A DNA stretch of 64,000 bases from Palsa-1033 sp963735455 (GTDB lineage: Bacteria > Chloroflexota > Limnocylindria > Limnocylindrales > CSP1-4): positions 310,001 to 374,000 of the forward strand of contig CAVTKZ010000002.1 of the NCBI GenBank assembly GCA_963735455.1, written 5' to 3'. Below are positions 1-9,941 of the stretch, piece by piece. The translations under genes were made by a program, and so were the position numbers. The notes under the pieces were generated by a model, which worked only from the letters and a program-made list of their open reading frames with translations, was not told the origin of the DNA and searched no databases. How positions within the stretch are numbered: position 1 is the first letter of the stretch; every line of letters starts with the position of its first letter.

Positions 1-1995
1 CGCGGCGAGGCGCTCGAGCTCGTGGCCTGGGCCGGCCTGGCGGATGAGGTCGCTGGGCAGCTCCCGTCCCTGACCACGACCGAGGACTGGTTCCAGGAGA
101 TCGAGGGGACCCGCCGGCCGTGGTATCGCAACGATGTCGAGGTCGACCGGCGCTCAGATCCCGGCCGCGTCCGCTACGAGCGCTACGACCCGGTCGTCCG
201 GATCGCGGCCGAGCTCGTCGTGCCCCTCCTCCAGGACGACCGGGTGATCGGGGTGATGAGCGCGGTGTCGTTCCTGCCCCGGACCTGGACTGCCGGCGAC
301 ATCGAGTTCGCTGAGGCGGTCGCGACCCATGCCTCGATCGCCATCCACAACGCCGACCTGTTCGGCGAGGCCCAGGTCCGGGCCGGACAGCTGGCCGTCC
401 TGCAGGCCGCATCGGCCCGGATGAGCCGCCAGAACACGATCGAATCGGTCGGCCGGGCGATCGTCGAGGAGATCCGCCAGATCATCGACTACCACAACTG
501 CCGGGTGTACATGCTCGAGGAGTCGGCCGAGCTCCTGCCGATCGCCTTCGAGGGGATCGTGGGGGCCTACGAGAAGGTCGACTTCGAGCTCCTCCGCACC
601 CGCCTGGGCGAGGGCTTCACCGGCTGGGTCGGGCTGCACGGCCTGCCCCTCCTGATCAACGACGCCAACAACGATCCGCGGGGAGCCACCATCCCGGGCA
701 CCGACGAGGTCGACGAGTCGATGCTCGTCGTGCCGATGCGCTACGACGAACGGGTGATCGGGGTGATCACCTTGTCCAAGCTCGGCCTGAACCAGTTCGA
801 CGAGGACAACCTGCGCCTCCTGTCGATCCTCGCCGACCAGGCCGCGACCGCGGTCGAGTCGGCCCGCCTGCTGACCCACAGCCAGCGCCTGGCCCTCGAG
901 CTGCGCGGCCTGCTGGACATGAGCAGCGCCCTGTCCGAGAGCCTCGATCCGCGCCAGGTAGCCGACCTGATCGCTCGCCACCTGGCGAGCGCGATGGGCG
1001 TCGAGCGCTGCGGGATCAGCTATTGGGAGCGGACGACCGACCGGCTCCTGACCTGGGGCTACTGGCCGGCCGCCGAGCTCGAGGGCGTCGAGCCCTACTT
1101 CGACCTCAACGACTACCCCGACACGCGGCGGGTGCTGGAGCACCAGGTCACCTCGGTCATCGACACCCACGATCCGCTCGCCGACCGGGCCGAGGTCGCC
1201 CTCCTGGTCCAGTCCGGCGACCGGATGCTGGCGATGCTGCCGCTGGTTGCCAAGGGCACCTCGATCGGCCTGGTCGAGCTGATCTCGCGGAGCCCCAAGA
1301 CGTTCGACGCGACCCGCCTCGAGCTGGCCCGGACGATGGCCAACGAGGCGGCCATGGCCCTCGAGAACGCCCGGCTCTACGAGGATGCTCGCAAGCTGGC
1401 CGACCGGGACCAGCTGACCGGCTTCTTCAACCACCGCTATCTCCACGAGCGGCTGGGCGAGGAAGTGGTCCGCTCGCAGCGCTCGAAGACGCCGCTGGCC
1501 GTCCTGATGATCGACCTCGACGGGTTCAAGCTGGTCAACGACACGTTCGGCCACCTGTTCGGCGACCGGGTCCTGGCCTGGGTCGCCGAGGAGCTCCGGG
1601 CGACCCTGCGCGTCTCCGACATCGCGGCTCGCTACGGCGGCGACGAGTTCGCGATCATCCTGCCCGACACGGATCGCGAAGCGGCCTGGCTGGCTGCCCA
1701 GCGGATCCTGGCCGCGCTCACCGAGCGGGCCTATCAGAGCGCCGACCGGGCCCCGGTCTCGATCGGGTGCTCGATCGGGGTGGCCGCCTTCCCGGTCGAC
1801 GGGCGAACCGCCCAGGACCTGATCGCCCGGGCCGACGCCGCGATGTACCGGGTCAAGAACGCCGGGGGAGCGGCGGCCGAGCTGGCCGGCCTGCGCGGTG
1901 GCCAGCGCCGCTCACGCGCCGGCCGGCCGGGTCGCCCGGCGGGTCGTCAGCTCGTCGCGATCGGCGGCTCGGGCGAGGTCGAGGCCCGCACCTAA
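1..1995 (+). CDS. Multi-GAF sensor diguanylate cyclase (5' end outside window)
   Basis: Cytoplasmic signalling protein predicted to make cyclic di-GMP from two GTP. The frame is open to the first base, so the true start lies upstream. Numbering from a GTG at base 22, three GAF-type sensor segments fill about residues 1-455 and a GGDEF domain the rest. The catalytic loop reads GGDEF at residues 539-543, and an RVSD inhibitory site stands five residues before it (530-533), so catalysis and product inhibition both look intact. No membrane segment is visible; the unseen N-terminus may hold one. The C-terminal ~35 residues are a basic, Arg/Gly-rich tail. A second GGDEF gene follows 105 bp downstream on the same strand. 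The sensed ligand is unknown. Confidence 0.9.
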   Translation, partial: RGEALELVAWAGLADEVAGQLPSLTTTEDWFQEIEGTRRPWYRNDVEVDRRSDPGRVRYERYDPVVRIAAELVVPLLQDDRVIGVMSAVSFLPRTWTAGDIEFAEAVATHASIAIHNADLFGEAQVRAGQLAVLQAASARMSRQNTIESVGRAIVEEIRQIIDYHNCRVYMLEESAELLPIAFEGIVGAYEKVDFELLRTRLGEGFTGWVGLHGLPLLINDANNDPRGATIPGTDEVDESMLVVPMRYDERVIGVITLSKLGLNQFDEDNLRLLSILADQAATAVESARLLTHSQRLALELRGLLDMSSALSESLDPRQVADLIARHLASAMGVERCGISYWERTTDRLLTWGYWPAAELEGVEPYFDLNDYPDTRRVLEHQVTSVIDTHDPLADRAEVALLVQSGDRMLAMLPLVAKGTSIGLVELISRSPKTFDATRLELARTMANEAAMALENARLYEDARKLADRDQLTGFFNHRYLHERLGEEVVRSQRSKTPLAVLMIDLDGFKLVNDTFGHLFGDRVLAWVAEELRATLRVSDIAARYGGDEFAIILPDTDREAAWLAAQRILAALTERAYQSADRAPVSIGCSIGVAAFPVDGRTAQDLIARADAAMYRVKNAGGAAAELAGLRGGQRRSRAGRPGRPAGRQLVAIGGSGEVEART

Positions 1996-2000
1996 GCCCG

Positions 2001-2092
2001 AGCTTCAGGCACGGCTGGTACGAAAGTACCGGGCCGCCCCGCCATAGGTACTGCCCCGGACCGCTGGACGAACGGATGTTCCAACAGCATCC
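2001..2092 (+). other. Structured spacer between two GGDEF genes; possible degenerate c-di-GMP-I-like RNA
   Basis: The spacer holds a perfect GGTAC-GAAA-GTACC hairpin (2017-2030). It is followed at 2031 by GGGCCGCCCCGCC, then ATAGGTACT, and by a second hairpin GGATG...CATCC near 2073-2092. Hairpin, 13-nt segment and following GGU.CU resemble the order of the cyclic di-GMP-I riboswitch (GAAA tetraloop, then GGGACGCAAAGCC), but several conserved adenines are cytosines here, including the one that stacks with the ligand. Lying between two cyclic di-GMP synthase genes makes the idea attractive. Against it, the downstream gene may have its own promoter inside the element. A simple terminator or chance structure is the alternative. 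Confidence 0.3.
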
Positions 2093-2093
2093 T
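2088..2093 (+). promoter_or_regulatory. -10-like CATCCT for a leaderless start
   Basis: CATCCT ends 7 nt before the GTG at 2101, the spacing seen for TANNNT boxes at many other genes here. First base deviates (C for T). No clear -35. Confidence 0.4.
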
Positions 2094-2100
2094 AGGAACC

Positions 2101-3294
2101 GTGGCCGGCCCCCAGCGGATGTTGATCCCGGGCGACCCGCAGGACCGTTGGATCTCGATCACCTGGCGGTTCCTCGGCGGCTCATTCAGCCTCCTCGCCG
2201 CGGTCGCGATCCTGGTCGTGCTGACCGGCGAGGCGCAGCCCCTGGGCTCGGCCGTGGTCGGCCTCGTCGGCGTCGTCGGGGCGGCGGCCTGGTTCCACCG
2301 CCAGGCCGTGGTCCGCCTCGACACCAGCCGCCGAACCGAGGCCGAGACGTTCGCCCGGATGCTCCAGGGGCTGTCCCGCTCGGTGTCACCGGCGACGATC
2401 GTCGAGGCGATGGTCGGCGACCTGGGCCGGGTGACCGCCGCCGATCACTGTGTCGTGGTCCACCTTGAGCGCGACACGGGCGCCCTCGTGGCGACCCTGG
2501 TGTCGATGCGGCCCGGGGTGGCCTCGACGACCTCAGCCCTGCCGCCAATGGACCTGGCCGGCTCTCTCGAGGCCGACCCCGAGCGCGTCGTCGAGCGCCT
2601 CGCCGCAAGCGTGGAGGCATTCTTCGGGATCGGCAACACCCTGACCGTGCCCCTCCGCCACGAGCGCGCCGTGATCGGCGCGATCCTCCTCTCGCGACGC
2701 AGCCCCGAGCCCTGGCCGGCCGCGACCCAGCGGGTGCTGGCCGGGGCTGCCCTGGAGGCCGCCGCGGCGCTGGGTCGGGTCGATTCCTCGCGCGCGATCG
2801 AGGCCCAGGCGGCGACGGATGCCCTGACCGGCCTGCCCAATCGGCGCTACTTCGATGAGTTCTGCGGCCTGCTCGGGCGCCGCCGGCGCGACGACGACGC
2901 CCCGCTTGGCGTGCTGATGGTCGACATCGACTGGTTCAAGCGGGTCAACGACGCGTACGGCCACGATGTCGGCGACCAGGTCCTGCGAGCCGTCGGCCGG
3001 GCGATCGCGGAGACGGTCCGGGAGGGCGACGTCCCGGCCCGCTTCGGCGGCGAGGAGTTCGCCGTCCTCCTCCGCCACGCGTCGCGCCAGGCGGCGATCG
3101 AGGTGGCGGAGCGCGTCCGCCAGGCTGTCGACCAGCTCGACCTGCGGGAATGGCGGGTGCCCGGGATCAGCGTCTCGATCGGGGTTGCGGTCGGGGCTCG
3201 ATTCGACCAGCCGATCGGCGATCTCCTGGTCCAGGCCGATCGGGCCCTGTACCGGGCCAAGCGCGCCGGCCGCAACCAGGTCGTCGCCGCCTGA
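2101..3294 (+). CDS. Membrane-anchored GAF-GGDEF diguanylate cyclase
   Basis: Predicted cyclic di-GMP synthase of 397 residues starting at GTG. Two hydrophobic helices (about residues 22-40 and 46-62) anchor it, followed by a GAF-like sensor (about 80-230) and a GGDEF domain. The active-site loop is GGEEF at 316-320 with an REGD inhibitory site at 307-310, so it should be active and product-inhibited. No frameshift. It follows another diguanylate cyclase by 105 bp, and the two may form one cyclic di-GMP input module; no PilZ or EAL protein is seen in this window. The GTG start is supported by a -10-like hexamer 7 nt upstream. Confidence 0.92.
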   Translation: MAGPQRMLIPGDPQDRWISITWRFLGGSFSLLAAVAILVVLTGEAQPLGSAVVGLVGVVGAAAWFHRQAVVRLDTSRRTEAETFARMLQGLSRSVSPATIVEAMVGDLGRVTAADHCVVVHLERDTGALVATLVSMRPGVASTTSALPPMDLAGSLEADPERVVERLAASVEAFFGIGNTLTVPLRHERAVIGAILLSRRSPEPWPAATQRVLAGAALEAAAALGRVDSSRAIEAQAATDALTGLPNRRYFDEFCGLLGRRRRDDDAPLGVLMVDIDWFKRVNDAYGHDVGDQVLRAVGRAIAETVREGDVPARFGGEEFAVLLRHASRQAAIEVAERVRQAVDQLDLREWRVPGISVSIGVAVGARFDQPIGDLLVQADRALYRAKRAGRNQVVAA

Positions 3295-3301
3295 GCCCCG
3301 C

Positions 3302-3307
3302 TACCAT
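3302..3307 (+). promoter_or_regulatory. Leaderless -10 box TACCAT (polX)
   Basis: TACCAT ends exactly 6 nt before the ATG at 3314, placing transcription start at or next to the start codon. No Shine-Dalgarno sequence precedes the ATG. Confidence 0.6.
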
Positions 3308-3313
3308 CGGGCC

Positions 3314-5182
3314 ATGCCCGATACCCGGCCCCCAGCCGAACCCACCCGCGCGACGGCCGACCAGCCCCAGCTGACGAACGCCGAGCTCGCGGCGATCTTC
3401 CACGAGATCGGCGACATGCTCGAGGTCAAGGGTGAGCTGGTCTTCAAGACGGTCGCGTACCACCGCGCCGCGGATGCCATCGGCCACTACCCGATCGAGC
3501 TGTCCCGGGCCTACCGCGAGGGGGCTCCGCCCAAGATCGCCGGGGTTGGCCAGGCGATCAGTGACAAGATCGCGGAGCTCAGCCGGACCGGCCGGCTGGC
3601 CTTCTACGACCGACTGGCGGCCGAGGTGCCGGCGGGCCTGCTGGGGCTCCTGCGGGTGCCCGGGGTGGGTCCCAAGACGGTCCAGATCCTGAACAAGGAG
3701 CTCGGGATCGCCGATCTCGACGGGCTGCGATCTGCCGCCCAGGGCGGCCGGCTGCGGACGGTCAAGGGCCTGTCCGAGAAGGCCGAGGCCTCGATCCTGG
3801 CCGGGATCGCCTCGCTCGACACCCGCCCCGACCGGCTCCTGCTGGGCGAGGCCGAGGCGATCATCGACCGGCTGGTGGCCGAGCTGGGGACGGTGCCCGG
3901 GCTGACCCGGCTGGAGCCGGCCGGCTCGTATCGCCGCCGCCGGGAGACGATCGGCGACCTGGACCTGCTGGCCGAGTCCGCCGATGGCGGGGCGCTGGTC
4001 GAGCGGTTCACGACCCTGGCCGGCGTGGAACGGGTCCTCGGCGCGGGCGGCCACAAGGCCGCGGTCACCCTGGCCGGCGGTCCCCAGGTCGACCTGATGA
4101 TCATGCCGCCGGGCGAGGCCGGCACCTACCTGATCCACTTCACCGGCTCGAAGGACCACAACATCCGGCTGCGCGGGATTGCCCGTGACCGGGGCTGGAG
4201 CCTGTCCGAGAAGGGCTACCTGCGGATCGACGAGGACGGCAGTCCGGCGACGCCGGCCGAGCTGCGCACGTTCCCGACCGAGGCCGAGGCCTACGCCTTC
4301 CTCGACCTGCCGTTCATCGAGCCCGAGCTGCGCGAGGATCGCGGCGAGATCGAGGCGGCCCAGACCGGCACCCTGCCCCGCCTGATCAGGCGGGCCGACC
4401 TGCGCGGCGACCTCCATTCGCACTCCGACTGGTCGGACGGCGTCCATTCCGATCGAGCAGATGGCCGAGGCCGCCCGGGCCCGCGGCCACGCCTACCAGG
4501 TCCTGACCGACCACAGCCGCTCGCCTGGCGATCGCCCATGGCCTGACCCCCGAGCGGGTCCAGCTCCAGCGGGCCGTGGTCGGCGAGCTGAATGCCCGCT
4601 TCGAGCGCGAGGAGGCCGACGGCCGGGCCCCGGCGGCCACGCCGGCGGAGGGCTTTCGGCTGCTCCACGGCTGCGAGCTCGAGATCCGGTCGGACGCCAG
4701 CGCTCGACTTCGACGACGACCTGCTGGCCGGCTACGACCTGGTCGTGGCTTCGCTCCATGTCGGCCGGAGCCAGCCCCGCGAGCAGCTCACCGGGCGGGT
4801 CCTGGCCGCGATCCGCAGCCCGCATGTCGACGTGATCGCCCATCCCGCCGGGCGCAAGGTCCAGGGCCGCGACGACCTGGACCTCGACTGGGACGCGATC
4901 TTCGCCGAGGCCGCCCGGACCGGGACGGCCCTCGAGATGAATGGCTCCGACCATCGCCTCGACCTGACCGACCAGCGCGCCCGGCGGGCCGTGGCGGCCG
5001 GCTGCCTGCTGGCCCTCGATTCCGACGCCCACCGGATCGAAGAGTTCCGGCACCTCGAGTGGGCCGTGAGCCAGGCTCGCCGGGCATGGGTCGAGCCGGC
5101 CGCCGTGCTCAACACCCGCTCGCGGGCCGGGCTCCTGGCCTGGGTCGCCGGCAAGGCCGGACGGATCGCCGCCGGTGGCTGA
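3314..5182 (+). CDS. polX: DNA polymerase/3'-5' exonuclease PolX (three frameshifts)
   Basis: Family X DNA polymerase fused to a PHP phosphoesterase, used for gap filling in base-excision repair. The N-terminal domain has a helix-hairpin-helix (PGVGPKTVQ). The nucleotidyltransferase signature GSYRRR begins near residue 204, with catalytic aspartates in GDLDLL (about 215 and 217). The PHP metal site begins HSHSDWSDG near residue 368, and later motifs (VASLHVG, IAHPAGR, LDSDAH) are present. The reading frame advances by one base at about 4449, 4513 and 4703, returning to the original frame; removing one base at each site restores a continuous ~620-residue family protein. The sites look like sequence errors, not decay, because protein similarity is perfect on both sides. 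The start is fixed by a leaderless -10. Confidence 0.92.
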
Positions 5183-5219
5183 AGCGGCGGCCGCGGAGCT
5201 CGCCCGGCGATCGGTCGCG

Positions 5220-5225
5220 TACGAT
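5220..5225 (+). promoter_or_regulatory. Leaderless -10 box TACGAT
   Basis: TACGAT ends 7 nt before the ATG at 5233. Same arrangement as upstream of polX. Confidence 0.55.
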
Positions 5226-5232
5226 CGCGGGC

Positions 5233-6045
5233 ATGGATTCCCGAAGCGCGGACCGGCGCGAGCTGGTCCTCCTGGCGTCGGTCGTGATCGGCTTGTCACG
5301 CCTGCTCGACGGCCCGCTCGACTGGCTGGTCGCCGGGCTGCTGGCCGCCTCGGTCGTGACTGGGACGCTGTGGTTCCTGGGCGCCGGCCATCCCCGCGGG
5401 ATCCCGGTCGAATCGACGATCCTGCCGGCCCTCGCCGCGGTCGCCTGCATCGGCGTCGTCCGGATCGTCCCGAACGGCCTGCCGATCCTGGTTGCCGTGG
5501 GCCTGGCCGCGCTGCTCCTGGATCGGGCGCTGGCCCTCGAGCTGCACCTCTTCCGGCGGGTGAGCCCGGCCAGCGCCGACGACCGGACCTACGTCCTGGC
5601 CCTGTCGGTCCTGGTCTCGTTCCTGGCCTTCATCGGCGCCGCGGCCCTGGTCCAGGGCGGCCTCGTCGAGCCGACGACTGGCACCGCCGGCGGCCCGGCG
5701 ACGGGGCTCTCGGAGTCGACCCTGATCGTCCTGGCCGTGACCGACGCCCTGGTCGGGGGACTGCTCGGCTTCCGACTGTCGGTCCTCCGCGAGCGGACCC
5801 GGCGCGGAGCGCTATGGTCGGCGGGAACCTATGCGGCGGTGGTCGCCATCGCGGCCGGCACGATCCGGGCTGTCGCCCTGCCCCGCCTGCTCGGGCCGGC
5901 GATCGTGACCCTGGTCTTCTTCCTGTGGGACGCGATCCACGGCTCGCCGCCCGCCCAGCGCCGCGACCCGCGCTGGATCTGGCAGACGGCGATGCTGGTC
6001 GTCCTTGGCCTGGCCGTCACCGCCTGGAACATCGCCCTGCGCTAG
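5233..6045 (+). CDS. Polytopic membrane protein of unknown function
   Basis: A 270-residue, very hydrophobic protein with about eight predicted membrane helices and few charged residues, separated by short loops. I do not recognise a family motif. The ATG is chosen because a TACGAT box sits 7 nt upstream and the N-terminus (MDSRSADRRE) is a short polar lead into the first helix. It begins 50 bp after polX on the same strand and is free of frameshifts. A charged stretch near residues 240-250 precedes the last helix. No role can be inferred from neighbours. Confidence 0.75.
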   Translation: MDSRSADRRELVLLASVVIGLSRLLDGPLDWLVAGLLAASVVTGTLWFLGAGHPRGIPVESTILPALAAVACIGVVRIVPNGLPILVAVGLAALLLDRALALELHLFRRVSPASADDRTYVLALSVLVSFLAFIGAAALVQGGLVEPTTGTAGGPATGLSESTLIVLAVTDALVGGLLGFRLSVLRERTRRGALWSAGTYAAVVAIAAGTIRAVALPRLLGPAIVTLVFFLWDAIHGSPPAQRRDPRWIWQTAMLVVLGLAVTAWNIALR

Positions 6046-6073
6046 CCGCGCGGCCTCGCCCGGACGTGCCGCG

Positions 6074-6102
6074 TTGACGGATTGGCTCAACGATGCTAGA
6101 AA
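6074..6102 (+). promoter_or_regulatory. Sigma70-type promoter TTGACG-N17-TAGAAA
   Basis: TTGACG at 6074-6079 and TAGAAA at 6097-6102 are separated by 17 nt. The next gene starts at 6207, so this promoter would give a leader of about 95 nt, unlike the leaderless ones around it. Confidence 0.5.
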
Positions 6103-6206
6103 CAGTGGCCCGCGCCCGGCCCCGGGATTCCGCCTGCCCGCCAGCTTCTGGCGCCGGGTCCCGTTGCGTCGAGCCGCACAGCAGCGCCGAGAGGACGACC
6201 GATCCA

Positions 6207-7068
6207 GTGAGCTTTTCCGACGTTGAAACCAGCCCGGCGACGAGTGCCGCCACGGCCCTCCGCCAGAAGCGCCAGCTCGTCGAGCAGGCGATCGACCAGG
6301 CGACCGCGGCCCAGTGGAGCTGAATCGGCCGAGACGAACCGGCGGATCCTCGAGATGGGGCCCGACGCCGAGGCCGAGAACCGGCTGGCCAAGTCGCTCT
6401 GGGAGCTGGGCGAGCTGGGCTCGGCCCGCGAGCACTACCAGACCGCGCTCGCCCTCGATCCGACGAACCGGATCGCCGAGCGGAACATCGACCGGCTGCG
6501 GGTCCTGCTCGTCGAGGCCGGCGAGAAGACCGTCCCGGCGATGGAGGGCAGCAAGGCGCCGGTCTCGATCTTCGTCGAGGAGACCGGCAAGACCGGCTTC
6601 GCCTTCCTGACCGACCTGGCCGACCCGCGCAAGCTGGCCCAGGTCAACCCGGGCGACGCGGTCGAGCTGACGCCCGAGGGCAATCGCCTGCTGGCGTTCA
6701 GCAACGGGATGCGGATCGGGATCGTCGAGCCGCGGGTCGCCGCCCGCCTGCTCAAGCTGATGGCCGAAGGCAACAAGTACTTCGCCGGGGTCACCTCGCT
6801 CGGCGACAAGGACGTCCGGATCATCATCCGCGAGATCTTCCAGGACCCCCGCAACTACGGCAAGGTGAGCTTCCCGACCGCGGCCAAGTCGACTGACCTG
6901 CGGCCGTACACCAAGGGCACCCTGATCCGCGAGGAGATGGACCTCGAGGAAGACCTCGAGGAGGACGACGAGGACGACGAGATCGAGGACCTCGACCGGG
7001 CGCTGCCGGTCGACGTCACGACCGACGAGGCCTTCGTCGAGGAGCCCGACGAGCTCGACGAGCCGTAA
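6207..7068 (+). CDS. TPR-type protein with acidic C-terminal tail (one frameshift)
   Basis: Cytoplasmic protein of about 286 residues starting at GTG (VSFSDVETSP). An N-terminal helical region is followed by a TPR-like pair (AENRLAKSLWELGELG, then REHYQTALALDPTNRIAERN), a globular middle with no family name I know, and a strongly acidic tail of Glu/Asp runs. One extra base near 6318 splits the frame, after which the protein continues cleanly. It converges on the DUF4129-type operon. Function unknown; the TPR suggests protein binding and the acidic tail recalls proteins that contact basic partners, but that is speculation. Confidence 0.75.
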
Positions 7069-7125
7069 CCGGGGTCCGCGACGGGGCCGCGGCGCCGCGG
7101 CCGCCGAGCCGCGCCCGATCGGGGA

Positions 7126-8556
7126 TCAGGCCGGCTCGCCCCCGGCACGCTCCTGCGGCGTGCTGGCGGGCCGCCTCCTCGGCCTGGATCTCGGCCGCGA
7201 TCCACGTCCGGGACCGCTCCCAGCGCCCGATCGCCCGGCGCGTCTCGCGGACCGATAGCCGGCGCGCGCCCCAGCGCGACAGCTCGTAGTCGGCCGCCAG
7301 CAGGTCGAGCTCGAGCGTGCCCACGCCATCGCGCCGGATCCGGTTGGCATGGGCCTGCGGCGTCTCCTGCGGCAGGCGGCGCAGGCTCGCGCAGTGGCTC
7401 GAGCAGGGTGAGCGTCGCCAGGTAGGCCGCCTCGGCATTGGCCGGCCGGCCCGCCGGCCGGCCGCCGAAGAATCGGGCCCTGGCTCGACGCAGCCAGCCC
7501 AGGCCGGGTTGCTCGACCTCGAAGCCCGAATCGTCGATCGAAGGCGCCATCTCCGGCGCGACCAGCGGGCCGTGGCGGCTCTGGGCCAGCAGGATCGCCA
7601 CGATCGCGATCCCGATCAGGACGGCGACGATGATCACCACCCCGGCGGCGCCGTTCGAGCTCGTCAGCTGGAGCGTGTGCGGAGCGCCGCCGGCCGACGG
7701 CGGCAGGTTGGTGTCCGGGTGGAGCAAGTGATAGATGATCGCACCGACGATCAGGAAGGCGGCCAGGACCAGGTAGCCCCGGATCGACGACTGGCGCGGC
7801 CGGCGCCGGCCACGGCTGCCACCGACCAGGCCCAGGAGGACCAGGCCGAAGAGGGCCACCTCGGCGAAGCCGGCCAGGCCGAGGACGGCCGGGATGGCCA
7901 CGACCAGCTCGCCGGCGACCAGGATGGCCACGACTGCCAGGAGCAGGACGAGCGCGGCCAGGGCCGCCAGCCAGCCCCGGTTGCGCCACCATTCGATGCC
8001 CGCCGGCGCGGCGATCGCATGGACCCGGCGGAGCCCGATCGCGGCCGCGCCGACCGTGGCGAAGACGAGCGTCGGGCCCAGCGCCGCAGCCTGGAACGCG
8101 GCCACCGTTGCCGCCGGCAGGGGGCCGGAGTAGAGCCAGATCGCGGTCAGCACCAGGACGCCCCGCACGAATGGCCGCCCGGCCCGATCAGGGTCGTCGA
8201 ATGAGCCGGCCTCGACCAGGCCTCGAAAGACCGCCAGGCCCAGCAGCCAGCCACCCGGATGGGCCGCGAAGGCAGCCGCCGGGTCACCGGCCAGGAGGGT
8301 CGTGACCACGCCCGGACCGAGCAGTGTGCCGATCACCCCGACCACGACGGCGGTCAAGGTCACGACCTGCCAGCGCGCGGAACCGAATCGATCGAGGTGG
8401 GGACTGGCCGCCGCCGCGACGCCGGCCAGCACGACGAAGGCGAGCGGCGGAATGGTGATCGGGGTCCGGCCCACGATCTCGAAGAGCAGGTACAGGACCG
8501 CCACCCAGATGCCCTCGGTCAGGGCGATGAAGCCGGGCTCGACGACCTTAGCCCAC
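7126..8556 (-). CDS. DUF4129-type membrane protein of a MoxR/DUF58 operon (frameshifted)
   Basis: Large integral membrane protein with around ten hydrophobic helices, then a cytoplasmic C-terminal domain. The tail, with its LELDLLAADYELSRWG segment and Arg-rich helices, matches the DUF4129 domain usually found with MoxR and DUF58 genes. Frame changes occur near 7405 and 7150; the most sensible end is the TGA at 7126. No good start codon is present in the main frame: a GTG at 8556 needs one base skipped, and a clean in-frame GTG lies at 8504. It overlaps the end of the DUF58 gene. MoxR operons are linked to envelope stress and protein-complex maturation; the client here is unknown. Confidence 0.7.
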
Positions 8557-9941
8557 CAGTTCGAGCGCACGGCTCTCCCTCCAGCTCGCATCGAGGCGCA
8601 CGGCCCGGGCGATGATGCCGACCTGGCGGGCGGCACGGGCGTGCTCGGCGGCCCCGCCGCCCAGGGCCAGCAGCTCGAGGGCGAAGCCGCTCCGGGCCAG
8701 GCGCCGGGCGACGGCCAGCCACGGGCGGGGATCGCGGACGGAGACCACGACCAGCTGGGTCCCTGGCCGGAGGAGGCGGGCCAGGCCGCCGAGCAGCGCC
8801 GCGAACGACGCCGACGGAAACGGCCCAAGCCGGGCGAGCATGTCGCTGATCTGGCCGCTCTGGCCCGCGGCACCACTGGGCGCGGCGAAGACGATCCGGC
8901 GGGTGCTGCCCGAGAAGGCCGCCGCGGCCAGCCCGCAGGCCGCCCCTTCGCTCTCGAAGCGGCGGGCCAGCGAGGCGGCCACGATGCACAGCTCCTCGAG
9001 GTCGTCGGCCTCGCGCTCGCGATCGGCCGTCGGTCGGCTCGGCGCAGCTCGTCGTCGCGCGTCTCGATGTCCACCACGATCACCACGTCCCGTTCGCGGG
9101 CCGGGTCGAAGCGCTTGACGACGGGCTGCCCGAGGCGGGCCGTCGCCCGCCAGTGGAGCCGGCGGACCGGGTCGCCCGCGGCGTACGGCCGGACGCCGGC
9201 GAACCGGCTCGGATCGTCGACCCGGCCGGTGCGCGTGGCCCGCTCGCCCAGCCAGTCATGGCGGGCGTCGAGGGCCATCGTCGCCACCATCCGGGGCCGG
9301 ACGATCAGGGTAGCCGGCAGTCGAGCGGTCCTCCTCGGCGATCGTCCGCCCGAGCAGGTCGCCGGCGGCCATGTGGACCTCCTCGAAGCGGAACGCGCCG
9401 CGATGGCCGCTGACCAGGCGGACGTGGCGGGTCACCCGCCGGTAGGGGGCCAGGGACCAGCCGTTGCGCAGCTCGGCCCGTCCGCCGATCTGGGTCTCGG
9501 CCGGCGAATCCCGGCCGGTCGCGGAGGGCAGGGTCAGCTCGAGCTCGGGCGGCAGCGACTCGGCCAGGCGCAGCCAGGGAATCGGCAGCGGGTCGCGATT
9601 GCGAACGGTCAGGATCAGGTTGACCGGGTCGCCGCACACGACCCGGTCGCGCTCGAAGCGACGACCGACGACGACGCCGCGCAGGCCCCGGTCGACCGCG
9701 ATCCAGCGCAGCAGGCCGACGATCGCGACCGCTACCCCGATCGCCGCGATCGGGTAGCTGGCCGCCGCGCCGCCGATCAGGGCCAGGACGATCCCGCCGA
9801 CCAGCCAGGCGTGGCGGCCGTCGCCGGGATCCCGGGCGATCGTGGCGACCTCGGGGATCGACCCCGTCGGGCGCGCTGCTCCGGCGCTTCGGTGGCCCGG
9901 GAGCCGGTCGCCCGCGATCCGGTCGATCGCGGCTCGATCAC
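8548..9941 (-). CDS. DUF58 (von Willebrand A-like) protein (frameshifted)
   Basis: Two membrane helices near the N-terminus (LVGGIVLALIGG, then AIGVAVAIVGLL) are followed by a beta-rich segment and the DUF58 core. The hallmark GVRPYAAGDPVRRLHWRATA and the metal-site-like strand DVVIVVDIET are both present. Frame changes occur near 9320 (one base) and 9015 (two bases). The N-terminal boundary is obscured: with the current bases the preceding MoxR frame runs straight into this gene. A GTGA overlap at 9938-9941 is the most natural junction, but the first ~50 codons are then doubtful. The protein is presumed to act with the MoxR ATPase encoded just upstream. Confidence 0.75.

Noticed and set aside
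3314..5182. Pseudogene status of polX, DUF885, importer genes and others
   Set aside because: Similarity is perfect on both sides of each shift, no nonsense codons are found in the repaired frames and all shifts are one-directional, which fits sequence error, not decay.
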